This document shows positions 10,575 through 20,980 of a stretch of DNA of 64,000 nucleotides, piece after piece (position 1 is the stretch's first letter; every line of letters begins with the position of its first letter). The notes under the pieces are model-generated. The model saw only the letters and a program-made list of their open reading frames with translations, was not told the DNA's origin and did not search any database. This DNA is from Zelonia costaricensis. Lineage: Eukaryota > Euglenozoa > Kinetoplastea > Trypanosomatida > Trypanosomatidae. The translations under genes were made by a program, and so were the position numbers. The stretch spans positions 147,714 through 211,713 of the forward strand of contig JASAOO010003564.1 of NCBI GenBank assembly GCA_030849075.1, written 5' to 3'.

Positions 10575-10596
10575 NNNNNNNNNNNNNNNNNNNNNN
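10575..10596. other. Assembly gap (22 N) next to a C16 run
   Basis: Twenty-two N followed by 16 consecutive C in the leader region of acid phosphatase A. Homopolymer sequencing failure is the likely cause; the true length is unknown. Confidence 0.95.
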
Positions 10597-10798
10597 CCCC
10601 CCCCCCCCCCCCACTCTTGTAGGTTCACCAACAGTCGTCCCCTCCCTCCTTGCAGACGCCCTCTTTGCCCCAGCGGCAAGAAAGCGACGGAGGCGAGCGG
10701 CAAGTACCCCAGTCGCATCGAGCACGGGCGCAGCCGACGGTGCCACACTGCACCGTTGCTCACCAGCAAGCGTCTTTTCCTTCTCTCTTTTTTCTGTG

Positions 10799-12544
10799 AT
10801 GCCTCGTCTTTCCCGACTCGGGGTGGCGGCGGCCGCCGTGGCGGTGGCACTGCTGGCGTGCACCGTCTCTGTTGCTCTGGCGCAGACGCCACCCTCGGCG
10901 GAGATCCTGAAGGTGCTGCAGGTGAACATCCTCCACCGCCACGGCGCGCGAAGTGCGCTGCTTCGGTACAACACCACGCTGATCTGCACGGAGTCGCCAT
11001 GCGGCTACCTCAGCTGGGCTGGCATTCAGATGCTGCTGAACGTTGGCGCCTTTCTGCGCAACCGCTACAACACGGACGCGACGGTGGTGAGCTCGCCCAT
11101 GTTCGAGTCGCCCAACTACAACCTGGACGTCTCGTACAGCCGCTCCACCGATGTGCTACGCACCCTGCAGAGTGCCGAAGCCCTCCTGCGCGGCTTCTTC
11201 CCAAACACGACGAGTCTGTACCCCGCTATTCACACCATGCCGGAGCCGACTGACGTGCTGCTGAACAGCAACACACAGCCGTGGCTCAACTTCTTCTACT
11301 CGTACAACAAGCCGCTGCTGCGCGCCGTGTGCAACCCGCGCACGGACGAACTGTTCTCGGACTGGACGCTGCTCACCCGCATCGGGGCTCAAATTTACCT
11401 GGAGCAGTACTGCAGCACGTACGAGACCCGCTCCGACTGCGCGCGCACACTCTTCGACATCGGCGCCGCGAAGAAGGCCGTCGGTGAGATTTCCCAGTAC
11501 CCGCTACTGGAGGCGAACTTTGAAAACCTCAAGAACGTGACGCAGGTGCTGTTCGACTACGAGTACCACTACGACCCGACCGACCCGCTCATGTTCAAGC
11601 AGGGCGGCCGCGGCCAGCCCTTCCTGCAGGAGCTCGTGGGCAACATGGAGGGCGTCATGGCAGGCACCAACAAGTTCAAGCTGATGCACTACAGCGCCCA
11701 TGACACGTCGCTGGGACCGGTCTGGGGCACGCTGGGCGACCGCACGCCGGACGGCATGATGCCGCCCTTTGCGCAGGTGCTCGTGTCGGAGCTGCTGCAG
11801 AACACGACAACCGGGGCGTACTACGTCCGCATCCTGCGCGGCCAGCCCGGCCAGAGCCCGGACACGAACTTCGCCTTCACCTGGGACGGCGCGTGGCAGA
11901 TGCAGTGCACCGACGCGCTTGGCATCAACTACCCGGCGACCAACAACATCTGCCCCTACGCGGACTTCAAGCGCTTCGTGCAGTGGTCGAAGCCGGCGGA
12001 TGCGCGGGGGTACTGCTACCTCGACGACGTCTCCATCGGCTTTGCCAACTGTCCGACAGAGACGGTCGTCTCCGGCACGCCGAGCACGGTTCTCATCCCG
12101 AGCACCTGCCAGTTCTACCGCAACGCCTGCCCGCAGTTTGCCTGCGCCAACGGCTACACCCTCAACATGGTGAGCTACCAGTGCGTGTGCGCCAAGGGCA
12201 CCTGCCTCGGCTTCAGCACGGACGCCGCACCGAGCCCGGCCGACGGGGACGACGCGGATGCGGAGGTGCCGGTGACGCCCGAGGAGGACCCGGCGCCGCT
12301 GCGCGGGTCCGGCGGGCTGAGCGCTGGCGCCGTTGCCGGTGTCTCGCTCGCGACGTTCTGCGTCGGCGCCTTGATGGCCGTCGGTGCGACCACTGCCGTG
12401 TGCATGTGCATGCGACGGCAGAAGCAGCAGCAGTACATGCGCACCGACTCGACGCTCGCCGCGCTTGACCCGCACCATCGGGAACTGATGCCGGCGAGGA
12501 GGGAAAGGGAGGATGCGGGGGCCGGACAGGACGCCAGTGTGTAG
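10799..12544 (+). CDS. Membrane-bound histidine acid phosphatase A
   Basis: Predicted 581-residue type I membrane protein. The N-terminal signal peptide (Ala/Val-rich core, about 6-28, ending SVALAQ) precedes the catalytic HRHGARSA motif at 46-53 (nucleophile H48). The proton-donor motif is AHD at 300-302. Both match branch-2 histidine phosphatases, with Ala in place of the usual Pro of RHGxRxP. Several N-glycosylation sequons and a Cys-rich stalk (about 440-480) follow. A membrane segment at about 509-538 ends in CMCMRRQKQQQ and a roughly 40-residue cytosolic tail. It resembles the Leishmania/Trypanosoma membrane-bound acid phosphatases known from endosomes and lysosomes. Gene B at 20981 is a clear paralogue, separated by one gene. 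The start follows a strong pyrimidine run and gives an immediate signal peptide. Confidence 0.88.
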   Translation: MPRLSRLGVAAAAVAVALLACTVSVALAQTPPSAEILKVLQVNILHRHGARSALLRYNTTLICTESPCGYLSWAGIQMLLNVGAFLRNRYNTDATVVSSPMFESPNYNLDVSYSRSTDVLRTLQSAEALLRGFFPNTTSLYPAIHTMPEPTDVLLNSNTQPWLNFFYSYNKPLLRAVCNPRTDELFSDWTLLTRIGAQIYLEQYCSTYETRSDCARTLFDIGAAKKAVGEISQYPLLEANFENLKNVTQVLFDYEYHYDPTDPLMFKQGGRGQPFLQELVGNMEGVMAGTNKFKLMHYSAHDTSLGPVWGTLGDRTPDGMMPPFAQVLVSELLQNTTTGAYYVRILRGQPGQSPDTNFAFTWDGAWQMQCTDALGINYPATNNICPYADFKRFVQWSKPADARGYCYLDDVSIGFANCPTETVVSGTPSTVLIPSTCQFYRNACPQFACANGYTLNMVSYQCVCAKGTCLGFSTDAAPSPADGDDADAEVPVTPEEDPAPLRGSGGLSAGAVAGVSLATFCVGALMAVGATTAVCMCMRRQKQQQYMRTDSTLAALDPHHRELMPARREREDAGAGQDASV

Positions 12545-13192
12545 CCGTCTCATCACCTCTTTTTTTTCTATTCCGGGGTCTCGAAGTCGACATGAATGGA
12601 TGGTGTGCGGGTAAGTGTATGTGTGTGTGTGTGTACACGTAGGCGTGGATGTTTGTCTCGACACAAAGCAGGGAAAGGCAGGAGAGGATGGAAGAGGAGA
12701 GGGCACAGGAGATGCGGTAGGCGATATCACAGCACGCGGCGAGTACGGCCGAGTCTCCAGTGGATGGCACGCGTGGTACGCTTTTTCGGCTGTCGTCTTT
12801 GCATTGCCCGTTCCCTCGTATGCTCGATGCTCTCCCTCTCGCCCCCCCTCTCTCTCTCCTGCACGGTTCTGCGCAGCGCCGTGACAAGCTTGCTGCAATT
12901 CGCTGCGAGAACAAGGAGTCTCGCACCGCTTCGCCTCTCTCGTATTGTGCGCCACGCCAACTGCCTTTTTCACCTTTTTTGTTTTCCTCCTTGGCAGTCC
13001 CGCCGAGTCCCCCCCACCCTACCGCGATGCTTGCGTTCCACTCTGCCTTTTCCAGACGCCCGCCTCTGTGCTCTGCGCATGGTCACATTGCGTGCCCGTG
13101 CTCGTTTGTCCTTCGTGTGACTGATCTCCTTTTTTTTTTGTTTTCGCTTCTTCTTTTGGGGAGAACTAAACCGGCTCGCGAGCGAGCCCGCG

Positions 13193-13218
13193 GTGTGTGT
13201 GTGTGTGTGTGTGTGTGT
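13193..13218. repeat. (TG)n microsatellite
   Basis: Uninterrupted TG dinucleotides over about 26 bases in the 4.3-kb intergenic region. Confidence 0.95.
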
Positions 13219-15652
13219 TGGCGTGGGTCTTGTTGACCGCCCTCGCGACACTCCCACTCGTCACCCCTTCCGCGTCACTTTTTTTTCCTTCTTCCACCTT
13301 CATGTGAGCGGACGAGAGGCCGATGTGAGTGGAGTACGGGGGAGGGGAGCGGGCTGAAGCACTAATAAGAATACAACGCGGCACGACACGCACGCCGTCT
13401 CCACGCACTGGGCACGTTTTCCTTTTCCTTTTCCCCGCCGGCGTTTGGAGGAGGGGGGAGGGTCCGTGCGCTTTCCAAAAGAAAGCTCACCATCTCCTGA
13501 TTCTTCTTATTTTGTTTCCGACGTCTTTTTTCGGCTATCACTGCGTTCTGCCGGTTGCGGTCTCATGCACAGTCTGTCGCTTTCTCCTCTCCTCCCCTGT
13601 CGCCCTCTCACACGCTCTACGTCACCCCCGCACGGGCTTCTCTTGTTGACCCCCCGCCCCGACCCCTCCATGACGCCTCATTCTTTTGTGGTGCGTGTGT
13701 ATGTGTGTTTTGTGCTCGTCTTGTTTCCTTCGCGAAGTGCGCGGACGAGCGCCGGCTGGGAAGTGGTTCGCGCTTTTTCCTCTTTTTTTGTTTTCCGCTC
13801 TTCCTTTTTCTTTGTGCAGCGTTGTGTCTCGGTCATTCAGGCATTTGATGTCGTCTCCCCCCTTCTTCCCGGCGCGCGCGCTCCCACGTTGGCTTGAAAG
13901 AAGAGAACAACAACCAGCAAGCAAGAATGGACGAGCAGGCGTCGCCCACCTTTGAGGTCCTTCACGGACGCACTGCTAAGGCTCTCACACGCGTTTTCTT
14001 CTTGTGGTTCTGCCGCGCCGTGACTTCTTCTGCCGCAGATGCACGATGCGCTCTGATGACTCGGCAGGGCGGCGCGCGTGCGCACTCTGTCAAGTCAAAA
14101 AGAAAAACATACACGCACACACACCTTCACGTGTGTGTGCGCGCTTGACAGGAAGAGCGGTCGTGATCATTCTTTTCGTTTCCTTCGCCCTGTGCGCGAG
14201 ACTTCTTCCCTCCAAAAAACGGAGAACTGCGTTGACGTGAACGGAGCGCTGCTCCGGCCCGGCGTGGCGGGGGCTGCGGAGAAGAGGACAGCAATCTCCT
14301 GACCCATCTATGGCGCAAGACGCTGCAGAGGCATGCGTTGCAGATGTGTTCGTTGACTCTCCCGCATACTGCGACTGCGTCCCTTGCCCCAGCTATGTCT
14401 ACCTCTTTTCCCGTTCGCGCTCGTTTTTTTTTTCTGGTTGTTGTGTGTTGCTTTCGCTCTCGCGCTCGTGCTTTCCGCTTCTTTCCGTTTTTGTTTTCGA
14501 TTGCCGCTCTGGTCGTGTTTTGGTTCTTTTTTGCCCCCCCCCCGCTCCCATACTCCCTTCCCTCTTCTTGTCTTGTTTCGCTCGCGTATTCGTTTTTGTG
14601 ATTCCCATTTCCCGCCTTTTTTTTCTTCTCGTCCTGCGCGTACGACCACGTTGGCGCGTTTCGTGTGTACGTGTGTCTGTCTGTGCGTGTGTGTGTGTGT
14701 GCGTGTGTGAAGGGGAGAAGACTCGCCGTGTAGCGCCAGCGCAGTGCCTTCTGCTTCCGCCTCCCCTTTATAACCTCGTGTTTCTTTTTTGGTTTCCCCC
14801 TGTTCCGTTTTTTCTGTTTTTCTCCCCTCGTTGACACCCCCCTTCCCACTCTTCTCCCTCTTCCCAGAATCCCTCCCAGCATCCTCCGCCCCCCCCCTTC
14901 TCACGTGTCGCACAAGCTTGCGCCATCCGCTTCCTCTTGAAGTCTCCCTGCACCCCCCCACCCCCACACGCACACGCACACGCACACGCACAGGGCCAGG
15001 TCAAGCAACACCCGCACACAGGAAGCAACAAGCGCTGAAACTCTACGCTGTTGACGTCAGAGGCGGGACAGGGCTGTGGCATGTCGCATGCGTGCGGCTA
15101 CGCCCACCCCCAGACACCACCTTCTGCGCAAGAGATACGTTAGGAGGAGGGGGACGGAAGGTCTGATGGGACACTAACGCACGGTACACGGCTCACTCGC
15201 GGCATGTCGCCGAGTAAAGGAAAAACAACGAAAGAGAAAAAAGCTGCGGCGGCAGAGTAGCCGTGGACTAATCGGTACCGGAGAACAACATCCATTAAGA
15301 AGAAGCAAAAAGAAAAAAAGAATAAACGGTGCGCGCTGCGCGACAGGTGGTGGAGGAGAGACGCCAAAACAAAAAAAGAAAACGGAAGCAAGTTGTCAGC
15401 GATGCCGTCGTGCTGGGGATCGAGGGAGGTCTGCACTTTTTCTCGTTTACTCAGTGGGCTCGGTGGCTGAGCTTCAAAGCGTGTGTGTGTGAGCAGAGGG
15501 ACGGGTTTCTGGTGCGTGCAGCAGGCAGGAGGGGGGTCAGCACGCATTGACCGGAGCTGAGAGGGCTGCTGGGCCCTGGACCTCCCACCCTTGCCCCCCG
15601 GCCTCTTCCGCTTTCACCCACCCTTCGCTGCTGGCTCGTCTCTGTGCACCTG

Positions 15653-15676
15653 CGGGGCAGCGGGGCAGCGGGGCAG
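15653..15676. repeat. 8-bp minisatellite CGGGGCAG x3 followed by a G-run
   Basis: Three exact tandem copies of CGGGGCAG run into a stretch of G at 15678-15688. The spaced G4 blocks could form a G-quadruplex. Confidence 0.9.
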
Positions 15677-16824
15677 CGGGGGGGGGGTGGCGGAGGGTGG
15701 CGTTGCACGTCGTCGCCGGCGTGGCGATCGAGGCAAGGCGGAAACGGAAGCACACAGCCCGACCAGACTGAAACGCAGAGACTGGGCACGCTTCGTTGTG
15801 TCTGCGCATTCGCTGCCGTACCTGTCCTCCGTGGCTACAGCCCCTTTTTCCCTCCCCCCTTTTTTTGTTTTGTGCTCCTCTCTGTCTTCGTCTTCGCGCC
15901 GAGCACCGTGGCCAAGAGCTTACGCGCAAATACGAACGATTATCGGCGGACCTCGAAAGCAACAGAGAAAAAGAAGAGTCTCGAAAGGCGCGGAGGAGAG
16001 AAGACCGTAGCCGTCTCAGAGCTAGGAGGTGCAGTCAACGCAGTCTCCTGTCCGCCACGACGCTCACGCTCGCTTCGGCTAATAGACGATGGTGAAAGAG
16101 GAAGGGGCGTCGTCAGGCCGGCCGGCGCGTGAAGTTGTAGCACACGTGCATGTGTGTGAGCTTGCATGAGCGAGCGTCCTTATCCCGTTCCGCCCTCCTC
16201 CCACCACATCAGTACCATTCTATACACCCCCACCCCTGTTTTCGCTCTCTTCTGGTATCATCGTCTTTTCTCCTTCCGGTGGCTGAAAACGAACAAAACA
16301 CGCTGCGCGTGCGCACGGCGGCACCGACTCGTCCGTGATGTACTACCGATCAACACCTGCACGCGCTCACTCGCACACACGCGCTCATCGCCCCTACAAC
16401 GGCATTGAACTGTGTTCGCGATCGGCCAGAACCTCCGCCCCGTTCTCCACAGCGTTTGCCCCAGGCTTTTTTCTCTGTTTTTGGTCCACTCACTTTCCTT
16501 AACCCCCACGCTCCTATCTGCCTCGCCTTCATCGCATTGCGTGCGCCCCTGTCTGCCTTTTGAGATTTCATTCGTCCTCCTCCTCCTCCTCCTCCTCTCG
16601 GCGCGCAGACGTTGCGGGGGCGCATGCACTAGCATTGCCGAGCGCCTCGCTTGCACACTCTTCCTTTCCTTTCGCTTTTATCTTGTGCCACCGTGGCTGG
16701 TCGCAAACGCCCCCTCAACTCAGTTCCGCAGGAGCACTCACGGAAGGAGCACCCTTCACAGACACACCTACACGCTTCCCCCACGCACACACGCACACGA
16801 AGACCACTCTTCACGCTCGTCACG

Positions 16825-19815
16825 ATGTCTTGCATGAATGTGTGTGTGTACGGCCTCTCCAGCGAGGTGCTGGAGCGCTTCTTCCTGCGGGAGTGCGCGC
16901 GGCGGGCACAGCCGCTGGTCGCCAGCTCCGTTGCGGAGCTGCGCTTTGGCCTCGTGGCAGGTGGCGCCAGCATGGGCGCTTGGGGCCGCACGTGGCCGGT
17001 GGCGCTGGAGCGGTGTCGGTGCCAGCAGGAGCCGTGCGTGCATGTGCCATGGGAGCTTGGCCAGGGAACAGCAGCGACGGCGCACTACGTGGCGCAGGTG
17101 CGCCTGACTCCGCAGGAGGCTGCTGATCTGCAGCAGTGGCAGGATGCGGGTATGCCGTGCCGCCTTGTGGTGCTCGAGGAGGCCTTCTTCCGGGCGGTGC
17201 CGGCGCCCGAGTCGCGTCTCTGCGCCACCCCCGGCACCGTCATCGCCGGCGTCGACCAGCGGCACACGGCGCCATCACGGCTGCGCGTTGCGCCCGCGGC
17301 TGAGTCCGCAGCCCTCGGCGCAGCGCACGCGGGTTGCGGTGTTGCGGCGGCGCAGTGGCTGGGTGTCCTCGATATCCGCCCGTCCACCCCAACGCCGCCA
17401 CCGCCGCCGTGCGAGGCCGCTCCAGCGGTTTCTGCGGACCCGTGCCTCGATGCGGCGACCCTCGCGGCGGCGGTCGTCTTCGCCTCGACGGGCGAGCAGT
17501 TCGCGATGCTGCACAACCTGCCGGCGCTGCCCGCGCGCCCCGCTGTGCCAGTGCTGGCGACGCCGTCTGGCGGTGCGACGCCGATCCCGGAGACGATGCT
17601 GCTCTCTGCGGCGAAGCCCGCGGTGGCCAGCGATGGGGTGGATGCCGCTGCTGCGGTGGAGGAGAGCATCCCCCCCTTCTGCGAGTGCGATGCTGGTGAT
17701 CTCGACAAGGTCGCCATCGGTACGCCCGGGCCGCTGCTGTCGCTGACCTTTTACGCGAACGACCCGTCGCACCCCTACGACCAGTCCGCGTGGCAGGCGG
17801 ACTTGACGGCGCGGCAGAGCGAGGTGGTGACGCGGCGGATGCGCGAGACGGCAGACGGGGTGCCGTCGACGACGGTGTGCCACGTGACGGATGTGCGGCC
17901 CATCGCGGTGGAGGGCAGCACCTGGTGTCCGTCGCACCTCCCCACCCCAGCGCCGCTGGAGCAGCAGCTGCGTGAGGTGCGGGCCAAGCGCGCCCCCGCT
18001 GCCAGCGCCGCTGCGGTGAGCACGGGCACGGCGAGCCCGCCAGGGTCGCCTGCGTCGTCGATGTCGACGGCGAGCTCCTTCCAGCCCGGGCGGCACCACA
18101 CGCACCGCGACAGCACCCGCCGCTCGGCCATCCGCAAGACCCCGACGCAGCCGTCCGCCGGCTTCCTGTCGAAGGGCTGGTGCGTGCGTCCGCTGCAGAC
18201 CGTCAAGCCCGTGCTGCCGCAGACGGGAAACGTGGACAGCACCGGCAGCACGCCGCTCGTGTCACGGCGCTCGCAGCACGCGTGGACTTGCCTGCTAAAC
18301 CTGCGCGAGCTGGAGGAGTTCGGCATTGAGGTGACGGTCAAGGTGCCGTACGTGGTGGACGGCACCGTCCTTAACCTGCAGGGCAACACGGTGCTCTTCT
18401 CTGACATGCTGCACGCGAGCACGAGTGGCACGCTTCTCGTGCCCGTCTTCTGTCCCGCCCCGGCCGACGCGCCGCCCGGCGTGACGCCGCTGTGGCTGAA
18501 GCTCTACGTGCAGTACCTCCTTGTCTTTCCCCTGGGCGAGCGCGCGCAGCCGGGTGGGCCGCTCGAGCACGTGCGGTCTGTCGAGACGTACGCGCAGCTG
18601 ACGGTGCCCACGTTGATTGGGCACCGCGGGCTGGGCAAGACGTACACCCGCTCGCCGGCCGTGTGCGGGGCCGCGCCGCTGGTGATGAAGTGCAACGAGA
18701 ACACGATCGCGTCCTTTCAGGCGGCGCACGCGCGGCGGTGCGCCATGATCGAGTTCGACGTGATGCTGTCGGCCGACCGGGTGCCCGTGGTGATTCACGA
18801 TCCGCTGATTGAGCTGATGGCGCTGAAGCGGGAGGGGGTGCGAACGTCGTCGGGGCGGCCCGAATACACGACGGTGCGGGCGGAGGTGCACAAGCTGAAC
18901 TGGTCCCAGCTGCGCGATCTGCACGCGCAGTGCTGCAAGACGCTCGGCCGCGTCTTCCCGATCAAGGACCTCTTCATGCACCACTGGGAGAGTCTCGTGT
19001 GGTGGGCACGGAACAAGATGCCGGCGTCGCGGCTGAACGGCTCGGCGCCGCTGCGCGACGAGTTGGCCGACTCCGTGCGCTCGGTGGAGAGTGCGCTGAT
19101 GCGGGCCGAGGACTTCCCATACGGGGTGCCGTCGCTGCGGGAGGTGCTGGAGCAGACGCCGCCGGCGCTCGGCTTCAACCTCGAGGTGAAGTACCCCTTT
19201 CAGCCCCGCTCGGACTCGAACCTCTTCCTCCAGAGCGATGCCTTCGAGGTCAACGGGTTTGTGGACGCCATCCTGCGCGTGATCGCCGACTTTGCTGGCG
19301 ATGGCCGCAGCATCACCTTCAGCAGCTTCGACCCGAACATCTGCCTTGCCCTGGCGCTGAAGCAGAGCCGCTACGACGTCTTCTTCCTCAGCGACACGCT
19401 CGAGCTGCGCGACTTGAAGGACTACCGCTCCTTCTACGTCGAGGGCGCCATTCAGTTCGCGGCCTCCCAGCACCTCGCTGGCATCTCGATGAACGCGGGC
19501 ACACTGCTGTCGCCGCAGGACGAGGCCGCGCTGCCGGCGATTCCTGAGACGGCGCTCCGAGGCACTGCGGCGCGTGGGCCCGTGACGGCGGAGCTGTTCC
19601 CCGCACACGACGCGTCGCTGGCGCCGCCGACGGTGCCGGCGTCCTTTGGTGCCTACGGCCATGCCCTGGTGGCGGAGATGCACCACCGCGGGCTGAAGGT
19701 GTGGACCTGGGGCAGCATGAACAACCGTTTGTACTTCGCGTACGTGCAGGCGGCCATGATGCGCGTCGACGGCGTCATTGGCGATCGTATGCCCGTCTTT
19801 CGCGGCGCCGAGTGA
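16825..19815 (+). CDS. GDE1-type glycerophosphodiester phosphodiesterase
   Basis: Predicted 996 residues. The C-terminal GDPD domain (about 595-990) is well supported: IGHRG at 598-602 with catalytic H600, ENTIASF, IEFDVML (E643, D645) and VIHDP (H658), then NLEVKYPF (E787), ITFSSFDPNICLAL, and KVWTWG near the end. These give the metal and acid/base residues of a TIM-barrel phosphodiesterase that cleaves glycerophosphodiesters (such as glycerophosphocholine) to glycerol-3-phosphate and an alcohol. The region at about 490-590 (LLNLRELEEFGIEVTVKVPYV) resembles the part preceding GDPD in yeast Gde1-like proteins. The N-terminal 130 residues and Ala/Ser/Pro-rich middle (about 130-480) are not assigned; I see no clear SPX or ankyrin repeats. 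No signal peptide, so probably cytosolic. It lies between two acid phosphatase paralogues. Confidence 0.87.
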   Translation: MSCMNVCVYGLSSEVLERFFLRECARRAQPLVASSVAELRFGLVAGGASMGAWGRTWPVALERCRCQQEPCVHVPWELGQGTAATAHYVAQVRLTPQEAADLQQWQDAGMPCRLVVLEEAFFRAVPAPESRLCATPGTVIAGVDQRHTAPSRLRVAPAAESAALGAAHAGCGVAAAQWLGVLDIRPSTPTPPPPPCEAAPAVSADPCLDAATLAAAVVFASTGEQFAMLHNLPALPARPAVPVLATPSGGATPIPETMLLSAAKPAVASDGVDAAAAVEESIPPFCECDAGDLDKVAIGTPGPLLSLTFYANDPSHPYDQSAWQADLTARQSEVVTRRMRETADGVPSTTVCHVTDVRPIAVEGSTWCPSHLPTPAPLEQQLREVRAKRAPAASAAAVSTGTASPPGSPASSMSTASSFQPGRHHTHRDSTRRSAIRKTPTQPSAGFLSKGWCVRPLQTVKPVLPQTGNVDSTGSTPLVSRRSQHAWTCLLNLRELEEFGIEVTVKVPYVVDGTVLNLQGNTVLFSDMLHASTSGTLLVPVFCPAPADAPPGVTPLWLKLYVQYLLVFPLGERAQPGGPLEHVRSVETYAQLTVPTLIGHRGLGKTYTRSPAVCGAAPLVMKCNENTIASFQAAHARRCAMIEFDVMLSADRVPVVIHDPLIELMALKREGVRTSSGRPEYTTVRAEVHKLNWSQLRDLHAQCCKTLGRVFPIKDLFMHHWESLVWWARNKMPASRLNGSAPLRDELADSVRSVESALMRAEDFPYGVPSLREVLEQTPPALGFNLEVKYPFQPRSDSNLFLQSDAFEVNGFVDAILRVIADFAGDGRSITFSSFDPNICLALALKQSRYDVFFLSDTLELRDLKDYRSFYVEGAIQFAASQHLAGISMNAGTLLSPQDEAALPAIPETALRGTAARGPVTAELFPAHDASLAPPTVPASFGAYGHALVAEMHHRGLKVWTWGSMNNRLYFAYVQAAMMRVDGVIGDRMPVFRGAE

Positions 19816-20980
19816 CGAGGAGACCGCGGCAGTGGCGGCCACGACGGCCTGAGGCTTGCATTGTGTGGCCCCGTGCACAGGCGCCACGCGCACCGTCTTG
19901 TGCATCCCGGCACTGCCGTATTGCACCGACTCTCTCACCGAGGCGGGGTGCGCGCTCAAGGAAAAAAATAGTACACTCCGCAGAAATTGCAGTATCCCTG
20001 CGCCTCCCCCCCTCCCTCCCTCCCTCGGGTTCCCTGTGCGCGCAGCAGTTTACCCCCTTTATTGTGCCTTTCCCGTGTGTACGCACTGTGGCTTCTTCTC
20101 AACTCTCTCCGTCATACGCGTTTCACTTTTTTTTTTTTGTGTTTTCCTGTGTTTGTTCTGTATGACAATTTCTAGTTTTCCTCCGTGTCCGCGCGGGTGG
20201 TGTGCGGGGGCACGCTGCCGGTCATCCACTCGTTGCGCAGATGCCACAGCGCGCCATCAGTAGCACCAACACTCATACGCACCCACATCCACACACATCC
20301 ACACATACACACGCCTCAAAAAGACAAGAAAAGAAAAGAAAAGCGCATACGCTACCCACACTAACGCGCACACAAACACACACGCGCGCAGACACCTTGG
20401 TACACCCTCCCTCTCTTCTCACCTACAAACCCACGCGAGCGTAGCACTAACAAGAAACTGAAAACTCTCCACAAATGGCGATCAAGTGTACGCAGGAGAA
20501 CGGTCGAAAAACTATTTAAAAGAAGACTCACGTGGGGGCGGGCACTCGCACTTCTGCGACCAGTGAATCGAGCCGAGAGTTCTGCAAGCCTGCGGGCATA
20601 TCAGCCAAGACTGTGTGGGGGTGCACGCGGGAAGCACGGCACGTGCGTTGTGCGCCGTCCCCCCCCCCTCCGCATATGTAGCAGCGTGTGTGTGTCTGTG
20701 CAGGACTCAGCGCGTGCCAGGGTGCACTCTCTCCCATTGTTTGTTCCTCGCCTTTGTTCACGCACGTCATTTCCCGTCACCACTCGTGCCCGTCCTCCGC
20801 TCCGCTCTGCTCCCCTCTCCCGCCCCGCCCCCCCCCCCTCCACCAGCTTCCGCGCCGCCGCCTCCGACCTTTCCGCTTTCCTCGCCCTCGTGTGCTTGTG
20901 CCCGTTTCATATCTTCTCCCTCCCCCTCGATTTTTGCTTTCGCCACCTCTTCTTCCTTTTCGCAGCCCGGCGCTTTGAAA
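19816..20980. other. Intergenic region, GDPD to acid phosphatase B
   Basis: Contains a T-run around 20128-20138, CA-rich stretches at about 20266-20400 and a strong pyrimidine tract at the 3' end that leads to the acceptor at 20965. No gene seen. Confidence 0.6.
20931..20965 (+). promoter_or_regulatory. Candidate trans-splice acceptor for acid phosphatase B
   Basis: A near-continuous pyrimidine tract (ending CTCTTCTTCCTTTTCGC) is followed by AG at 20964-20965, only 15 bases before the ATG. This supports the ATG at 20981 as the start. Confidence 0.55.

Larger units (their letters stand above)
9641..10798. other. Intergenic region with assembly gap, RCC1-like to acid phosphatase A
   Basis: A TG microsatellite follows the RCC1-like stop (about 9650-9668). 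A T-run and AG near 10036-10055 may be a trans-splice site. A 22-base N gap followed by 16 C lies at 10575-10612. No gene seen. Confidence 0.6.
12545..16824. other. Largest intergenic region (4.3 kb), acid phosphatase A to GDPD
   Basis: Pyrimidine-rich with TG repeats (12624-12634, 13193-13218, about 14688-14706), T10 at 13130-13139, a CACACG run at 14967-14993 and an 8-bp minisatellite at 15653-15676. Open frames of up to about 175 codons are all low-complexity (Phe/Leu/Ser/Cys from T and TG runs) and show no domain. Probably long UTRs, possibly non-coding transcripts. Confidence 0.55.

Noticed and set aside
10223..10798. Longer N-terminus for acid phosphatase A through the N gap
   Set aside because: It would start at a non-ATG codon, cross the gap and put residues before a clear signal peptide. 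The ATG at 10799 is better.
14310..14834. 175-codon frame in the 4.3-kb gap
   Set aside because: Mainly Phe/Ser/Leu/Cys from T-rich and TG-repeat sequence; no domain, so treated as UTR.
18295..19959. Long antisense open frame opposite the GDPD gene
   Set aside because: Composition-driven shadow rich in Arg/His/Leu; no motif.
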